This document shows positions 35,601 to 48,499 of a stretch of 64,000 nt of DNA, piece after piece. The position numbers were made by a program, and so were the translations under genes. Below the pieces are notes generated by a model. The model was not told the DNA's origin. It was given only the letters and a program-made list of their open reading frames with translations, and made no database searches. Each line of letters opens with the position of its first letter. The first letter of the stretch is position 1. Source of the DNA: Ascochyta rabiei (taxonomy: Eukaryota; Ascomycota; Dothideomycetes; Pleosporales; Didymellaceae); contig NC_082412.1 in assembly GCF_004011695.2 (NCBI RefSeq), forward strand, positions 1,116,001-1,180,000, read 5' to 3'.

Positions 35601-36708
35601 TAATTAAGAATAGAAGAATTATCTTCTTCTATCTAGACAACATTATAATTGCGTACTACCTAAAGCATAAATAAGAGGCAGATAATGCTATTAAACAGAT
35701 ATAGGAGTGATACCTATATACTAGAGGAGATAACCTTTAATAGTTCCTTAGTATAGAAGTCTAACGTAATAGACAGTAATAGATAATTTAATTGTTACAA
35801 GCCGCATACGTTAACAAGATTAGTTAATTAGTAACTAGACAGGACGTAAGGTATAATACGCTAATATCTAGAATTAAACTTAAGCCTAGAAACAGTCTAG
35901 CTAAACTGCTAGAGATTAATTAATATTAGCAAAAGATTAGATCTCTGTTGTTTGCAGCAGTAACTACTTAACCTAATATAGCGTTTGCTATGTTGCAACT
36001 TACATGCTTTCTAGTTAACCTAAGTAATAAACACTAAGACGCTGCTAACTAAGTGCTCCTGTACCTACAGAAGATAAAGAATCTGTTACTTAACTTTAAA
36101 CAGGGCAAAGGACTTAAAGTTACAAGTAACGCATTATTTACTAACAACACTATAGACTAGAAGAGTTCCTAAGGATACACTATTAATCTATTTAGAGGAC
36201 TTATTGCCTAAAGAGCAAATAAACAAGATACTGTTACAACGTTAACTACTAAGGCCGAGCTCCTAGCACTGTCTTAAGTAGCTAAGGAAGCAATTTTTAC
36301 CTCTTAACTATTAAAAGAGCTTTAGGTAAACCTAAGCAATCTAATAATATTAATTAAATGTAACAATATACAGATAATATATCTAGTTACTACAGATATT
36401 ACTAAGATATAAACTAAACTTTAGCATGTTAATATACACAACTACTAGTTATAATAAGAAGTTAACTATAAAATAATTAAAGTAGAATATATCCTATCTA
36501 ACAATATAATTACAGATAGATTTACAAAGTTATTACTAATTAGCAAATAGGCTAGCTTTCTTAATTAGTTAGAAGTTATTAAGGGCCAGAAGGGTATATT
36601 AAGGGATATCCAGCTTAAGAAAATGTAAGAGCAACTAGAGGACCTTACATTAAAGAGTTAATTAACTAGTTTACGCAGCTTGCAATAGGATTCTAAGCTA
36701 AGGGGGTG

Positions 36709-36879
36709 TGTTAACTAAAAGGTATTAGAGAAATAGGTTAGGCAATATACCTGCTAAGAAACCGTGCAGGGGCTCCTACTAGAACCTAGATAAGACAAAA
36801 ATCACCCTTACATAGAACAAGAACAGATTATTAATACATCATTATTATTAACTTATTACTATTACCATCTAATCTAACA
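36709..36879 (+). repeat. 3' LTR of Copia B
   Basis: 171 bp, TGTTAACTAA...CTAATCTAACA, followed by the CCTGC target duplication at 36,880-36,884. Confidence 0.88.
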
Positions 36880-39800
36880 CCTGCTTACTATTAGATTAAA
36901 CCTATCTAAGGATCTGTCCTGCCTACTTATTAACTTAATTAGTTAAAACAGAAGATTTAAGAGTACTTTAAAGTTTTACAAGATGTCTTAGACCAGCCTG
37001 CCTCTGTAGTTAAGCCTAATCTATTTAAAGGTGTAGACTCTAGGCCTAGAGGAGTAATGTATAGATCTAGGCCAGGCCTAGACGTACAGGAAAAGGTTAT
37101 TAGAAGTGTTAGCGCACTAACTATAATAGATAATTATAAGCTAGACTATAAGTTATTACACTCTTTTTAGAACTTCTAAATCCTTAATAATAACTATTAC
37201 AAAGTTTATAGTCTTAATTATATTAATAACAGGGATATTATAATAGGGGCATATAACGTTAAAAATAGCTCCTCTTTAAACGCAGCAACTAGGTTAGATA
37301 AGGCACGCAACTGCCAAGTTAATACTGTCCTAGAAAGAGCTTAGAGAGCTGCAGTTAGGAAAGAAAGACCTTTAATATTTTAATAAGCTACAGTTAAGCA
37401 AGTATACAATAATGCTAGAGATAAGTTAGTAGTAGATATTAAAGACTTGTTAGGGTTAAGCCCTTTGCTAATAGAGAGCAAATAAATAATACCCTTTACT
37501 AGTTAACCTTACAGTTAGCTATATTCTATTATTAAACTGCTATTATAAGAGAGAGTATTAGAAACTATTCTACTATTAAATTAGTAAAAGAGGAAGCATT
37601 TAACAACTAGCTTAGACAATAGAATAGCGAACCTACTTAAACCATCTAAAAACAAGATTCTGACTGCAATTCTTTGTTAAGAAGTACAAGGGATTACTGT
37701 TAGAGACTTAGTCTCTTAGGGTTATATCTAAGCAATGTTCTAGAAGCTTATAAAGGAGTTAGACTCTAACCTAATAGTTAGCGGGAGCGTTAACGTAGCG
37801 ATCCTAGGGGCTAGGGGTTCTAACCAAGTAGGAGTTAACAGGTCTTACTAGTTAACTGCTAAATAGCTAGAAATTATAAGGGTCTGCACTAGCGCTAAGT
37901 TTAGCAAAAATTACCCTGTAATTAAGAACAGCAGGGCTTAATGCTTTAATGTTAGGTTGGAGAGAAATGCTTATAGGAGCTACTAAGTAGAAGCACACAG
38001 CAATATATAGGATAATAAAGATCCTCTAAATAAACTAGCTAAAACTATAGAAACTACTAGGTTAGAGAAGCTAGTGCACTAAGATTTACTAACATGCTAG
38101 GCTTATATTAGGTTACATGCGGTTAGCTACTTAATTAACACTAGAGCTTAGATAAATTTAAAAAGGTTTAGTACTTCTTAAGCGCTATAAATATTGTACA
38201 AAGAAATAGCATACATAATAAGGAAAGAGTAGGGCGTTATTACAGCTAATAGCAGTATAGATCTATTTATTAGAACGTTGTAGAATGTCCTAGTCTAGAT
38301 TAGAGAAGTTACAACCTTAACGCACTTTAGACTTATAAGGAACCTAACAAGATTAGTTATCCTTAGAACGCTATAGTGCTTATTAGTAAGACTAGCTATA
38401 CAATACAACATCTTTAGAAGAACTATGTGCTGTATTATGTCTAATAATAGTAGGAAGAACGCTACCTTTATTGTATTAGACCTATCTCCTTACTACTCTA
38501 CCCTAGTTAAGCATAACCAGAATAAGGGAAAAGTTAGGGAAACTCCTTAATTAGGCTAGGATATTCTAATACTAGTAAAGGCCTAATAACACTAAAGTTC
38601 TGTTACTTAGTAGAAGTAAACTACTACTTCCTACGTACAACTATAGATTTAGGAATCTTAAAAGGCCTAAGTAGTTTTATCTTTACACAGAACAATACTA
38701 GCAGTCTCTAATAGATCTCTAAGGGAGGGGACCCTAGGCAAGTACATGCAGATAAAGACTTCCTTTTCTTACTGTCCTAAATAAACTTATAATTGTTAAG
38801 GGCAGAAGGTTAGAATAATATAGTTAAAAACTAAGAGGTTAATACACTCTATAAACAAGTAGGGGTAAAAGTTTTACCTGCTAATAATCCATAACCTAAT
38901 AAACCTATAGAACTTAGTTAGGAAGACTAGAAAAGAGTTGCATATAAACAACAGCAGCTAATTCTTAGTTCAAGACTACACAACATTAGGCCTTTTAATT
39001 ACTTATTTAAAAGGTAATATGCCCCTTTCCTAAGAGGAAAAAGGCTTACTCCCTAGAGAATAAAAGATTAGAAGTTTAGTAATACTCTGTTCCTAGCAGA
39101 GATAGCACTCTTTAAGAAAATAATCCTAAACAGAGAAGCAGCTATAGCTTTTACTTTTTCTAAATCTAGGCAGATTTAGAAGGAGGTTTCTCCTTTATAC
39201 TAAATTAGGACAATCCTATATAGAGCTTAGCAGGTTAAGACCTTCCCTGTTATAAGAAGCCTAGAAGGAGAACTTATTAAGATGTTAAACAACAGGTTAG
39301 AATAAGGAACACTTTAGTAATGTAACAGCTAATACAGAAACCTATAGTATTTAGTGTCTAAGAAAGACAGTAGATTTTAGTTTATTAACAACGCTTAGCA
39401 TATAAATAAGGTCTCTGTTTAAGATATAGGAACCCTGCTAACTACAGACAAGTTCTCTAAGAGGTTTACTAGCTGTAAGATTATATTACTTATAGACCTT
39501 TTCTCTAGTTATAACTAGATAATACTGTATAAAGATAGTAGAGACATAATAGCAGTTATAACGCTAATTAGCCTTTTACAAATATATACCCTAGTTTAAG
39601 AGGCTACTAACTTAGTAGCTGTCTTCTAAAGAATTATAACAAAGATTCTTAAGGATTACTAGCTAGATACACTTCCTTTCCTTAACAACGTTACTAGCAG
39701 TAGTCTAAAGACAGATTACAATAGCAAGGAGGCTTTACCTAGTGTTAGGCAATATATACTTAAGCATATCTAATAAGTAGGTAGGGTCCTTACAGACGTA

Positions 39801-41354
39801 GAAAGAGCTAGCAGCACAGTGTTAGGATTTAAATACTACTAGGGACACAATTAATGAGGGGTAGTTAGCTATAAAGTTTTAGCAGAAGGACAATATCTAG
39901 CACAAAAGAAAGTTAATAAAATTACAAATTAGCTAGAGTGTTAGAACCTAAACGAGGTCTAGATGTTTGTAGGAATTGTAGTGTACTACTGCATCTAGAT
40001 ACCCTTATTTGCCTTAAAGGCAAAGCTATTATTCTAGTTATTAAAGAATAACGCAGTATAGCGATAGGGCAACACAGAACAGAGCTTAATATTACTCCTA
40101 AAAGAGCATATTATTAACGTACCTGCACTTATAACAATATCTTATAAAAATCCTAGTTTAGTACTTCTCTTAGTTAATGTAAGTAATAAAGGCGTAGGAG
40201 CATACCTTAAACAAATAAGCCTAGATAGAGAATAACACCTATGCAGGTTTAAAAGCACTGTCTAGTCTAAGGCAGAAAGTAGGTAGTACTTAATAAATCT
40301 TAAATATAAGGCAGTTATTTAGGCACTTAAGAAGTTTAGGATGTAGCTATATAGTATACACTTTATTATTAAGACTAACACCTAAATATTAATTACCTAG
40401 CTTAATAGGTTGTTGTTAGACCTTCTAGGCTTAGTTATAAACAGGTGGCGTGCTGCAATTCTACTCTAGGACTTTAAAATACGCTATATACTGGGAAAGA
40501 AGAATATAGCTACAGACGCACTATTAAGATACCTAAAGCTAGAGGGGTAGAAGAACCTAAATAAACCTAAATCTGACGTTGAAGAGTTTGTTAAAAACCT
40601 AATAGCAAACGTGGTGTTAGGTAACTAGGTTGACACAAGAACTACCTAGATTCTAAGACAGGAATACTCCTAGGAATTAGAGGACATTACTGTTTTTCTA
40701 CACTCCCTAAAGACCCTAGTTAGGTTAAGTAGGAAAGAGTGCAGGGCTTAGAAGAAGAGAGCTATAAACTTCTTTAAGAGGGACGGCTACTTATTCTAAA
40801 AAATATTAAGGAATATTGCTATTAGGCGTGTAGTTAATAATGTAGATAACTAAACTGCAGTTATATAGGACATCTAATAAACTATTAGTTATAGAGGCAT
40901 AAACGCAGTATTCTTTATAGTTTCTTAATAATACTACTAGCTTAAGATGTATAGGAGTGTTAAGAGAAAAATCTCTACGTATAAGAAGTGCTAACTTAAA
41001 GCAACTAAGATTATAAAGGATATACTAACTAGTACCTACTCCTATATACTGCAGGAGTTAGTTACTATTAACGTTGTGCATATGCTAATAAGCAGAGGCT
41101 TCTAGTACCTAGTTGCAGCTAGAGAATACTTAAGTAGGTAGATAGAGGTAAGGGCGCTTTATAATAATAAGTATTAACAGTAGTAAAGTTCCTATACAAA
41201 GACATTATCTATAGGTAGAGCACTATAAGAAGACTTATAGTTAATAGCAGACTAGACTTTACTAAAGTACTTAAGAGGCTTACTTTAATATATAGGATTA
41301 AGAAGGTACAGGCATCTACATATAACCGTTAAGTAATAGGAAAAGTAGAGGGTA

Positions 41355-43217
41355 ACGTACTCCACGGGTGAGCGGATCAAACGGGTGAGCGGATCACTCT
41401 GCCAAGACCACACCAAACCTCCACCTTACCACACAATGCCTCAACAACAACATTAATCTACGCCCTTAAGAGAAGCTGCGATACAGCTTGCGCTCTAGGC
41501 AATTAAATAAGACGTAATGCTTACTATGTAACGCGCTGTAGCTATATATAACGCGCCTTACAGCACACTACACGCTTGATACACAGGACGACCTGCACAA
41601 GCTGATTGTACGCCAGTTTAACAGATTATAGACCAGACTAAGGAGGACGTGATTACTAAGTACATCCTTGAACTAGATGCACAAGGATTTGCCCCTCAGC
41701 TGGCTGCTATAGCTGATATAGCTAATTCTTTGCGTGCTAAGCGCAATATAGGCCATGTTAGCATAAACTGGCCTAACACGTTTGTTAAGCACTGCCCTGA
41801 CCTTAAAGTAAGGTTTAATCGCAAGTACGACTACAAGAGAGCCCTCTGTAAGGATCTAGAGATTATTAGGGGCTGGTTTAGGCTTGTAGCAAATGTTAAA
41901 GCCAAGTATAGCATCTAGGACAATAACACGTACAACTTTAATAAGACAGGCTTTATAATAGGCCAGATATTAACAGGAGCAGTTATTACAGGCTTAGAGC
42001 GTTAAGGACGGCCAAAGGCAGTGCAGCAGGGCAATTAAGAGTAGACAACAGTCATACAGGGCATTAATGGCACAGGGTAGGCTATTCTACCCTTCATTAT
42101 CTTTAAAGGCCGCAACCACCTCTCTGCCTGGTACAAAGAGGACAATCTGCCCTATAACTAGGTTATTGGAGTCTCTAAGAACAGATAGACTACTAACAAG
42201 CTTGGTCTAGACTGGTTAAAGCACTTTAATGCCTATACAAAGACGCGCACCTAAGGAGTACACTAGCTGCTCCTTATTAACAGCCACAAGAGCCACAACT
42301 CCCTCAACTTCTAACAATACTGCAAGGAAGCAAAGATTGTTACACTGTGTATGCCTCTACACTTATCTCACCTCTTACAACCACTAGATGTAGGTTATTT
42401 TGCCCCTCTAAAGAAGGCATATAGGCGCTAAGCTAAGAATCTTATACGCAACTACATTACTTATATTACTAAAACTAAGTTCCTACTATGCTTTATAGAC
42501 GCCTATAAGGAGATATTTACTTCTAGCAATATCTAAGAAGGCTTCTAAGGCGCTAGAATAGTCCCCCTTGACCCAGAACGGGTTATAATGGGTCTTGATG
42601 TCCGCCTACGTACCCCACCGCTACCTACTATAGAAGATAAGCCCTAGCAGTCCCAAACCCCAAGCACTACCCTGCAATTAGGGTCGCAATCAACGCTGGT
42701 TTAAGAGAGGATTTAAAGGCATGCAAGCAGCTTACCAACTTTAATAGTTAAGGCCTTTAAAAAGCTTGCCAAAGGCGCAGCTATAGTAGCGCACAAGCTG
42801 GTGTTAGCTTAAAGGGAGATTACTAGGCTTCGAGCAGCAAATAAGGCTGCTTTGCGACGTAAATCGTATAAAAGAAAGCAATTATAGCAGGAGGAAGTCC
42901 TAACAGCTAAGGAAGGCCTTTAATTAACTACTCTAACTGAGTTTGGGGCGCGTGGTGATAGTAAGAAGGCAAAGAAGCGAGTGCGCGCTAAAGGAGGGGA
43001 AGTAACCTAAAGACGCTGTACAAAGTGCTACAATGTTAGACATAACTTGCGTACATGTAAGAAGGCTATAGAAGATGTTTCTAAATAATATTATGTACTG
43101 CACTACTGTATACAAGGCTAAAGTGGGCTAATACGAGCTATAATAGGGTAGAAATTTGGTGTGGTCTTGGCAGAGTGATCCGCTCACCTGTTTGATCCGC
43201 TTACCTGTGGAGTACGT
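41355..43217 (+). mobile_element. pogo/Fot-like DNA transposon 4
   Basis: The 1,863-bp element is flanked by TA (41,353-41,354 and 43,218-43,219). Its TIRs open ACGTACTCCAC and contain GCGGATCA twice with 17-bp spacing, followed by CTCTGCCAAGAC. It splits the integrase of X. Confidence 0.92.
41436..43088 (+). pseudogene. pogo/Fot-like DDE transposase (element 4)
   Basis: 551 codons from ATG (starts MPQQQH) to TAA at 43,088, the same length as element 2. An 89-codon stop-free frame at 41,649-41,918 covers the CENP-B-type domain (SINWPNTFVKHCPDLKVRF). DDE motifs: YNFNKTGF, LLINSHKSHNS and PLDVGYF, so only the third Asp is kept. The C-terminal knuckle is CTKCYNVRHNLRTC. Inactive. Confidence 0.86.
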
Positions 43218-44220
43218 TAGACATAAACCTATTATTAATGCACTTGCAAAGCTTAAGGGGTTATAGGTAGACAACCTCCTAACAGTGCTCTTAGCTAACA
43301 GGATCTCTATACAATCTATAGGATACTTAGCATATTAACTTATTACTAGCTAGAACCTAGTTCTTCTAATTAAACTGTTACTACTACCATAGTAAACACT
43401 ACTATTCTAGAAGGTTAAGAATAGAGCTTAACTACTTGCAATTAGAGCTATACAGTTAGATCTCTAGGATTAGTTCCTAAAAGATACAGTTAGCATAACT
43501 AATTAACTAAGAGCATTAAAAAAGGAATATTAGGATAATAACAATAAAGTTTAGCATAAGCAGATTAACCCTAGAGACCTAGTTCTACTGTAGGACTTAG
43601 TGGGACAAATTAACATGTCTAGAGATAAGAAGTTAAAAGAGAAGTAGCTTAGGCTATACTAAGTGTTACTTAACAGAACATAGCTAGATAGGGGCACCTA
43701 TTTGCTTAAAGACCTTAACAGAACTAGCATACTATATACAGTACTAGGGTAGAGAATAAAGAAGTTCTATAAGCGTTTACTAGAGGATATTTAGTTAGAA
43801 GAGAAGGGACTTATAAAGGTATAGAGAGAAAATACCTAGAATTAAAACTATAAGGACATGTTTCTACAGAGCAGACAAAGCAAGGCTGCTAAGAATTTAA
43901 GCACCCCTATTCTAGCAGGCAAAGGAAGAGCACCTACTAATTATAATTTACTAAGTATTAAAATCTACCCTTAACCTCTTATAATGTACAAAAGACTGCA
44001 ATATAAAATATATAATAACTTGTCTAATTTAGACTCTAATAATAACGAATAGCAGTGCAGTCTATAGGACGGACTGCTTAAGATAGGGAGGTAATGTCCT
44101 AACTACTAAAGCTACAAGCTAATTAGCAGTTACTAGGTCTTACTAGTTAACTCCTAATTAGCTGAAACTTAACGCTAGCAAAAACAACTTAGCCTAGGCA
44201 CTTACTAAGTACAGAGAAAG

Positions 44221-44465
44221 GTGTAAGCTTACAGCTTACAACTAAAATAACTATTTATAAATAATTAATAATTATAGTAACTAAATATAAGCAAGTAAAA
44301 CTATAAATAGTAAGTAAAAATATAAATAGTAAGTAAAAGCGTAGAAGAAAAGCGGGCCTATAGCTGCCTAGGACACTCTTAAAGCAGAGCTGCCCTGTTA
44401 CTTCTAACTTTCACCCTTATAATATTAGCTTATAACTTCTTTATATCTACTTAACTATATATAAA
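44221..44465 (+). repeat. AT-rich spacer with short tandem repeats inside X
   Basis: Between the end of pol and the second frame of X lies a non-coding stretch with imperfect repeats of AGTAAGTAAAANTATAAAT (about 44,285-44,340). Nothing else is recognisable. Confidence 0.45.
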
Positions 44466-44469
44466 GTTT

Positions 44470-47400
44470 ATAATATTATAGTAAAGGGTAATTACACAGA
44501 AAGAGCTAGAACTAGAAGAGGGGGTAGTGCAGTAGTTATTAGTCTTAAAGGCTATTACGAGTAAGGATATTACTAAGGTTGCTAATATCCTATTGCTATA
44601 TATAGAGGGATCTATAGTTAGCTAGTTTATAATAGGGATTACTTAAGGAGAGCTACAGGCGTAAAGGGAAACGCTTAACTTCTAGACAAGTGCAGCAGTT
44701 ACTAAGTTTAACAAATTAGCAGCTATAATACACTTAATATCAGACATTGTCTAGCAAACCCTAAACCTAGTTGCACAATACAGAGGCATAAGCAACTTTA
44801 ATAGTTAATACCTAGCAATCTAATTAGTAACAGACTACAACTAGAGGAAGATAATAGAAATAGCAGAAGCTATAAAGTACAGCTGCAAAAATAAGAACAG
44901 TAAAGATATTCTAGTAAATGTAGTAACACTATACTACCTACAGTAAACTATAGAGCATATAATACTTAACTTAATTATATATTATATCTGCTAAGTAGAT
45001 GCTAATAACCTTACTAAGTTTGTTAACTTAGCAATTTACTAACGCCTATCTATGCTATAAAAGAGGAAGGATAGGTTCTGTAACTTAAGTAACTAGAATA
45101 TAGTCTACTAAGCCCTTAACATGCTCTAGTAGGACATAATAAACTTTGTTACGCACCTAAATAACAAGAACTACCTACTTATAGTAAAGGCAAAAGCACT
45201 AGGTAAAGGCGTACTAAAGCTAAAAGTAGCAGAGTAGGATATGTGCCTAACTAGGGACCTAACTTTAAAAACATACTAATAGTAGATATAAGCACTTATA
45301 CTATAGAAGACCTAATTACTAGCACTAATCTTTAACCTAAAAGGTATTAGGACACCCTACTTGCTAAAAGAAAGAATTATCTAGGAGTAGGCAGCATTAA
45401 ATGCTATAATATTTAGCACTAGGAACTTCCTTACACTAATAAAAGCAGCGCTAGAGTACATTCTTAACAGAGTTTAGATACTAGCCTCTTTAGCATTACT
45501 ATCTAGGTTATAGTTGCTTACTAAGCTAGCAACAGGCATAAGGATCGCAGGCTGATTAAGTGTTTTGCTAGGAGGATTATCCCTTACTCTAATAAGGCCA
45601 TAGACTAATACAAAGCTATTCCTAACAGGTAACAAATTCCCTAAGGATATTATTAAAAGCATTAAATAAGAACACTAAAGAAACCTGTTGTCTGCAACAC
45701 CTAACAACCTTAACTAGATAGCCTTTAAGTTAGGTTTTAATAAAACAGGAAAGCAGCGCTGCATAATAGATTCAATTTGTAAGCACTAACAGTCTAGGGG
45801 AACGTAATTTAGCTCTGTCACTTTAGTGCTATAGGACTATTAAACTAGAGAATAATTGTTAACTAGGCTATTAGAATTTAGATTTTTTTAAGAGGTTATA
45901 AGCCCTAAAGTTTACTACCTATTAATATTAGACGTTTAGTCTATGTAAGAAGACACAGAGATTGATAAAGACATAGTAAAAAATATCTAGAATAGCGCTA
46001 AGTGTAAATGCACTAACAGCTAATCTGCCTTTATTCTCCTCTGTACAAAGATTAGTTAGAAGCTCCTTAAGGATCTAGAGCGTGTAAAGCTCCTAGATGT
46101 ATAGGTCTAAGAGTGCTATAAGAGAAGAGAAATTTAAAAGAAGGAAGGTGCTAGTAGAAGAACAATTACCTACTATACAGTTAACCTGTAATAAGTTTAC
46201 TTTCCCTATTCTTAGTACACTGCTAGTAAACTTAGCTTACTAGTCTGCACTCTTAACACTACTATAATATCTAACCTGCTTATGCTAATGCACAAGAATA
46301 AGACTAGCTAGGGAAAGTAGAGGAGCAACCTAAAAACTAGGATCCTGTTTTAAGAACAGCTCTGTGCACTAAACACGATAGATAGTCTACAGTCCTATTA
46401 ATTCTGCCTAGTGCCTACAGTACTTAACCTTAACTAGAGTAACTTTATCTCTAAGCACCTATCTTAACATTTTTAAGCTAAGGCAGACAGTCTAAACTAG
46501 AAGGGCACTATTATAGTCTCTGTGTTTGCCTCTATATTTTAAAACAATCTAGAAATCTAGAAAATAGTAGATAAATGCTTTAATATATATAACTATTATA
46601 CTTATATAAAGTATAGTAAAAGTAACCTAGAGTAGTGTAGGATTATATACTACTCTGTTATCTAACAGCTAGTAAGGGGTGATCTGCAGTACTAGCTTTA
46701 CTATTTAGTACTCTGTTAACAAACTAACTTAATCTCCTACCTATACTACACTAAATACACTAAGCCTAGAGATTAGACGTTCTTTAAGTACGTAGATTGC
46801 AACCTCTACAACACTATAGAGTTAGGTAGAGGAATAGACATAATATAGGGCTTAGTATCCTTTAATAATAAAGATACAGATAACTATACTATTACTCTAG
46901 AAGGGTTTTACAATTTAGTTCTAGAATACTTAGCTTAGAGGAAAGATAATAGAATTAAACAACGTAATAGTTACATTAAGGGGTAGGTAGATACAGTTAA
47001 CTATCCTAAGTTAGCATAAGAGGTAGTAGGTACTAAGTAGAAGAAGTATCCTTACAAGTATAGGGACGTTAGGATCTCCTACCTAGCACTGCTACATAGG
47101 TCTACTAGACTATCTATAATAAGGCGCAGAACTATACTCCCTTAGTACGTGCTAGTTACAAAGGACAGAGAAACTATAGAGATTCTAGAGATAGGATTAT
47201 ATAAGGACATTACTAGTTCTTATTAGATGCTTACGCTAGGACCCTTATTACTGTTAGGTTATTTAAATAAGTATAGTAGTGCTCTCTATGCTTTCCCAGC
47301 AGATATAGCGCTAACTTTCTCTTTCTAGATTTCTAAAGCTATCTATTGCTAGGCTTAGTATAACTCTTATCTAGTCTAGTAAGAGATACTCTGTATTTTT

Positions 47401-47779
47401 AGTCTTAATAACAAGGAGCTTGTAAAGTTTCTTTAGAAAAGCAGGGATAACAACGTTGCTATAGTAAAGAGGCATTAGCAGTAAGTAAAGATGTCTAAGA
47501 AGTATTGCTTTAGAGCTAATAAAGAGTTAGGTATCTCTAATTAATCCTTCTTTACTAATAAAGGAGTAGTACTAGAACATAAGAAAGGATAGGAGTTATA
47601 GGACAGACAGCATACACAGAAGAGTGCTCTTAATAAGTTATTTAACAGTCTAACTGTTAAAGCAATAGAGGCTACTACCTAGATAACATACAAATTAGGC
47701 AGTGCCTTAGACTAGGGTTTATTAAGACACGTACTAGACTCTCCTACCCCTAATCTATTAGGAGACTCTAGTTAACAAC
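44470..47779 (+). pseudogene. Second large frame of X, with a possible 2OG-Fe(II) dioxygenase-like C-terminus
   Basis: About 1,100 codons are readable in one orientation through TAG/TAA stops, downstream of integrase and upstream of the polypurine tract, so it lies inside X. The N-terminal two thirds match nothing I recognise. In the C-terminal third, one frame has FFKYVDCN (46,780-46,803), then RGIDIIWG-like and VSFNNKD, then LLHRST with His at 47,095-47,097, then RRRTILP-stop-YV (from 47,122). With the first Tyr read as a RIP-converted His (CAC to TAC), this gives HxD, about 100 residues, H, about 9 residues, R: the metal- and 2-oxoglutarate-binding order of Fe(II) dioxygenases. Copia C interrupts the last codons; the frame continues at 55,143. 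The family call is inference. Confidence 0.48.
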
Positions 47780-48032
47780 TGTCGCGCAGCCGAGCCTGTG
47801 GATGACCAATGGGGTGCTCCCCTATCCAATCGAGCTTGCGGATTATTGTTAAGTGGCTCCTCTCTCCACAATTAACCACCGAGCTCCTGAGGGTCGCCTA
47901 CAAAGCTTAAGTAAGCAAGATTACGTAATAACCAAATTTCCTTTATACTTAAGTAATATGTTACACATTAAATATATAGACACTGATTAAATTAATTAAT
48001 TACCTAAGTATAGTCCTCTAAGCTCTATTACA
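47780..48032 (+). repeat. 5' LTR of Copia C
   Basis: 253 bp, TGTCGCGCAGCC...CTCTATTACA. Compared with the 3' copy, differences are nearly all C/T or G/A. The leader follows with GTTATAAGCCCGG, a candidate primer-binding region. Confidence 0.92.
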
Positions 48033-48499
48033 GTTATAAGCCCGGCTTCCTAAGCACAGTAGATCTCCCTGCGCACTCAGCAACGAGCTTGTTAGACATT
48101 ACTTAACCGCTCTAATTTTACCTAATTATCTTTTTTATCCTAACTCCACAACTGCTACTATAGGCAAGCTAGTTAACTACAATGCTTAAGCTCTCTTAGG
48201 TATCCTAACAGGACCCTATTAACTTAAATTAAGGTCTAATTAGCCTAATTAGTTTATTTAACTTATGTGGCACGCTAAGCTTTGTAACGTATGGGATTTA
48301 GTGGATCTAGACGCTAAAGACGCCCTAGGGATGCACAATAGAGCCCCTAGGCTACCTATCATAGGCTCCGCCCCTACCCGACCGCCGGCTTAATTAACCC
48401 AAGCCCAGAGCGTCTAACCTAACAAGCCTCCCGCAGGCCTAACAATCCTTAAGACCTACAACCAAGAGCTCCTTAGGTACAAAATAAGAGCGAGCACGT

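Larger units (their letters stand above)
28069..36700 (+). pseudogene. gag-pol of Copia B
   Basis: Domains in order: gag (28,300-28,910, continuing after the pogo pair at 32,652); a knuckle remnant CLACKQRYNISNYY near 32,930-32,970; protease FLLDSGLTTHIYNN near 33,262-33,303, where the family has LLDSGATTH; integrase zinc-binding part with RLRHLGLSAIKHL near 33,700-33,735; RT with the stretch INAFVYTAIICKIYIRMLRGY near 35,400-35,465 and the active site YLDNIIIAYY near 35,630-35,660 (YLDD or YVDD expected); RNase H with KSS-stop-GYTINLFRGLI near 36,158-36,205 and TTKAELLALS near 36,247-36,275. RIP stops throughout. Confidence 0.82.
27901..36879 (+). mobile_element. Ty1/copia element B, complete with both LTRs and 5-bp duplication
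   Basis: LTRs at 27,901-28,068 and 36,709-36,879 (TGTTAA...CTAATCTRACA) enclose gag and pol. The element is flanked by CCTGC on both sides (27,896-27,900 and 36,880-36,884). It has a polypurine tract GCTAAGGGGGTG before the 3' LTR and is inserted in the gag region of X. Without its two pogo guests it is about 5.25 kb, the usual copia size. Confidence 0.9.
36885..44220 (+). pseudogene. pol of element X: RT, RNase H, integrase
   Basis: After Copia B the X frame resumes. RT is clear from about 39,150: AIAFTFSKSRQI, VSKKDSRF near 39,355, then RFTSCKIILLIDLFSSYN near 39,460-39,520, which corresponds to a lineage of fungal gypsy elements with VDLFSGYD. RNase H/tether follows with KIRYILGKKNIATDAL near 40,475-40,525. 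The integrase core reads TINVVHMLISRGF near 41,065-41,105, where the first Asp is Asn. Pogo element 4 splits integrase at 41,354; the frame resumes at 43,220 with HKPIINALAKLKGL and ends in a domain like DRGTYLLKDL near 43,690. Stops are mostly TAG and TAA. Confidence 0.8.

Noticed and set aside
20962..43115. Two similar open frames of 60 codons (20,962-21,144 plus and 42,933-43,115 minus) that could look like a conserved small protein family.
   Set aside because: Both are antisense to the C-terminal ends of homologous pogo transposases (elements 1 and 4). Their similarity comes from the parent transposons.
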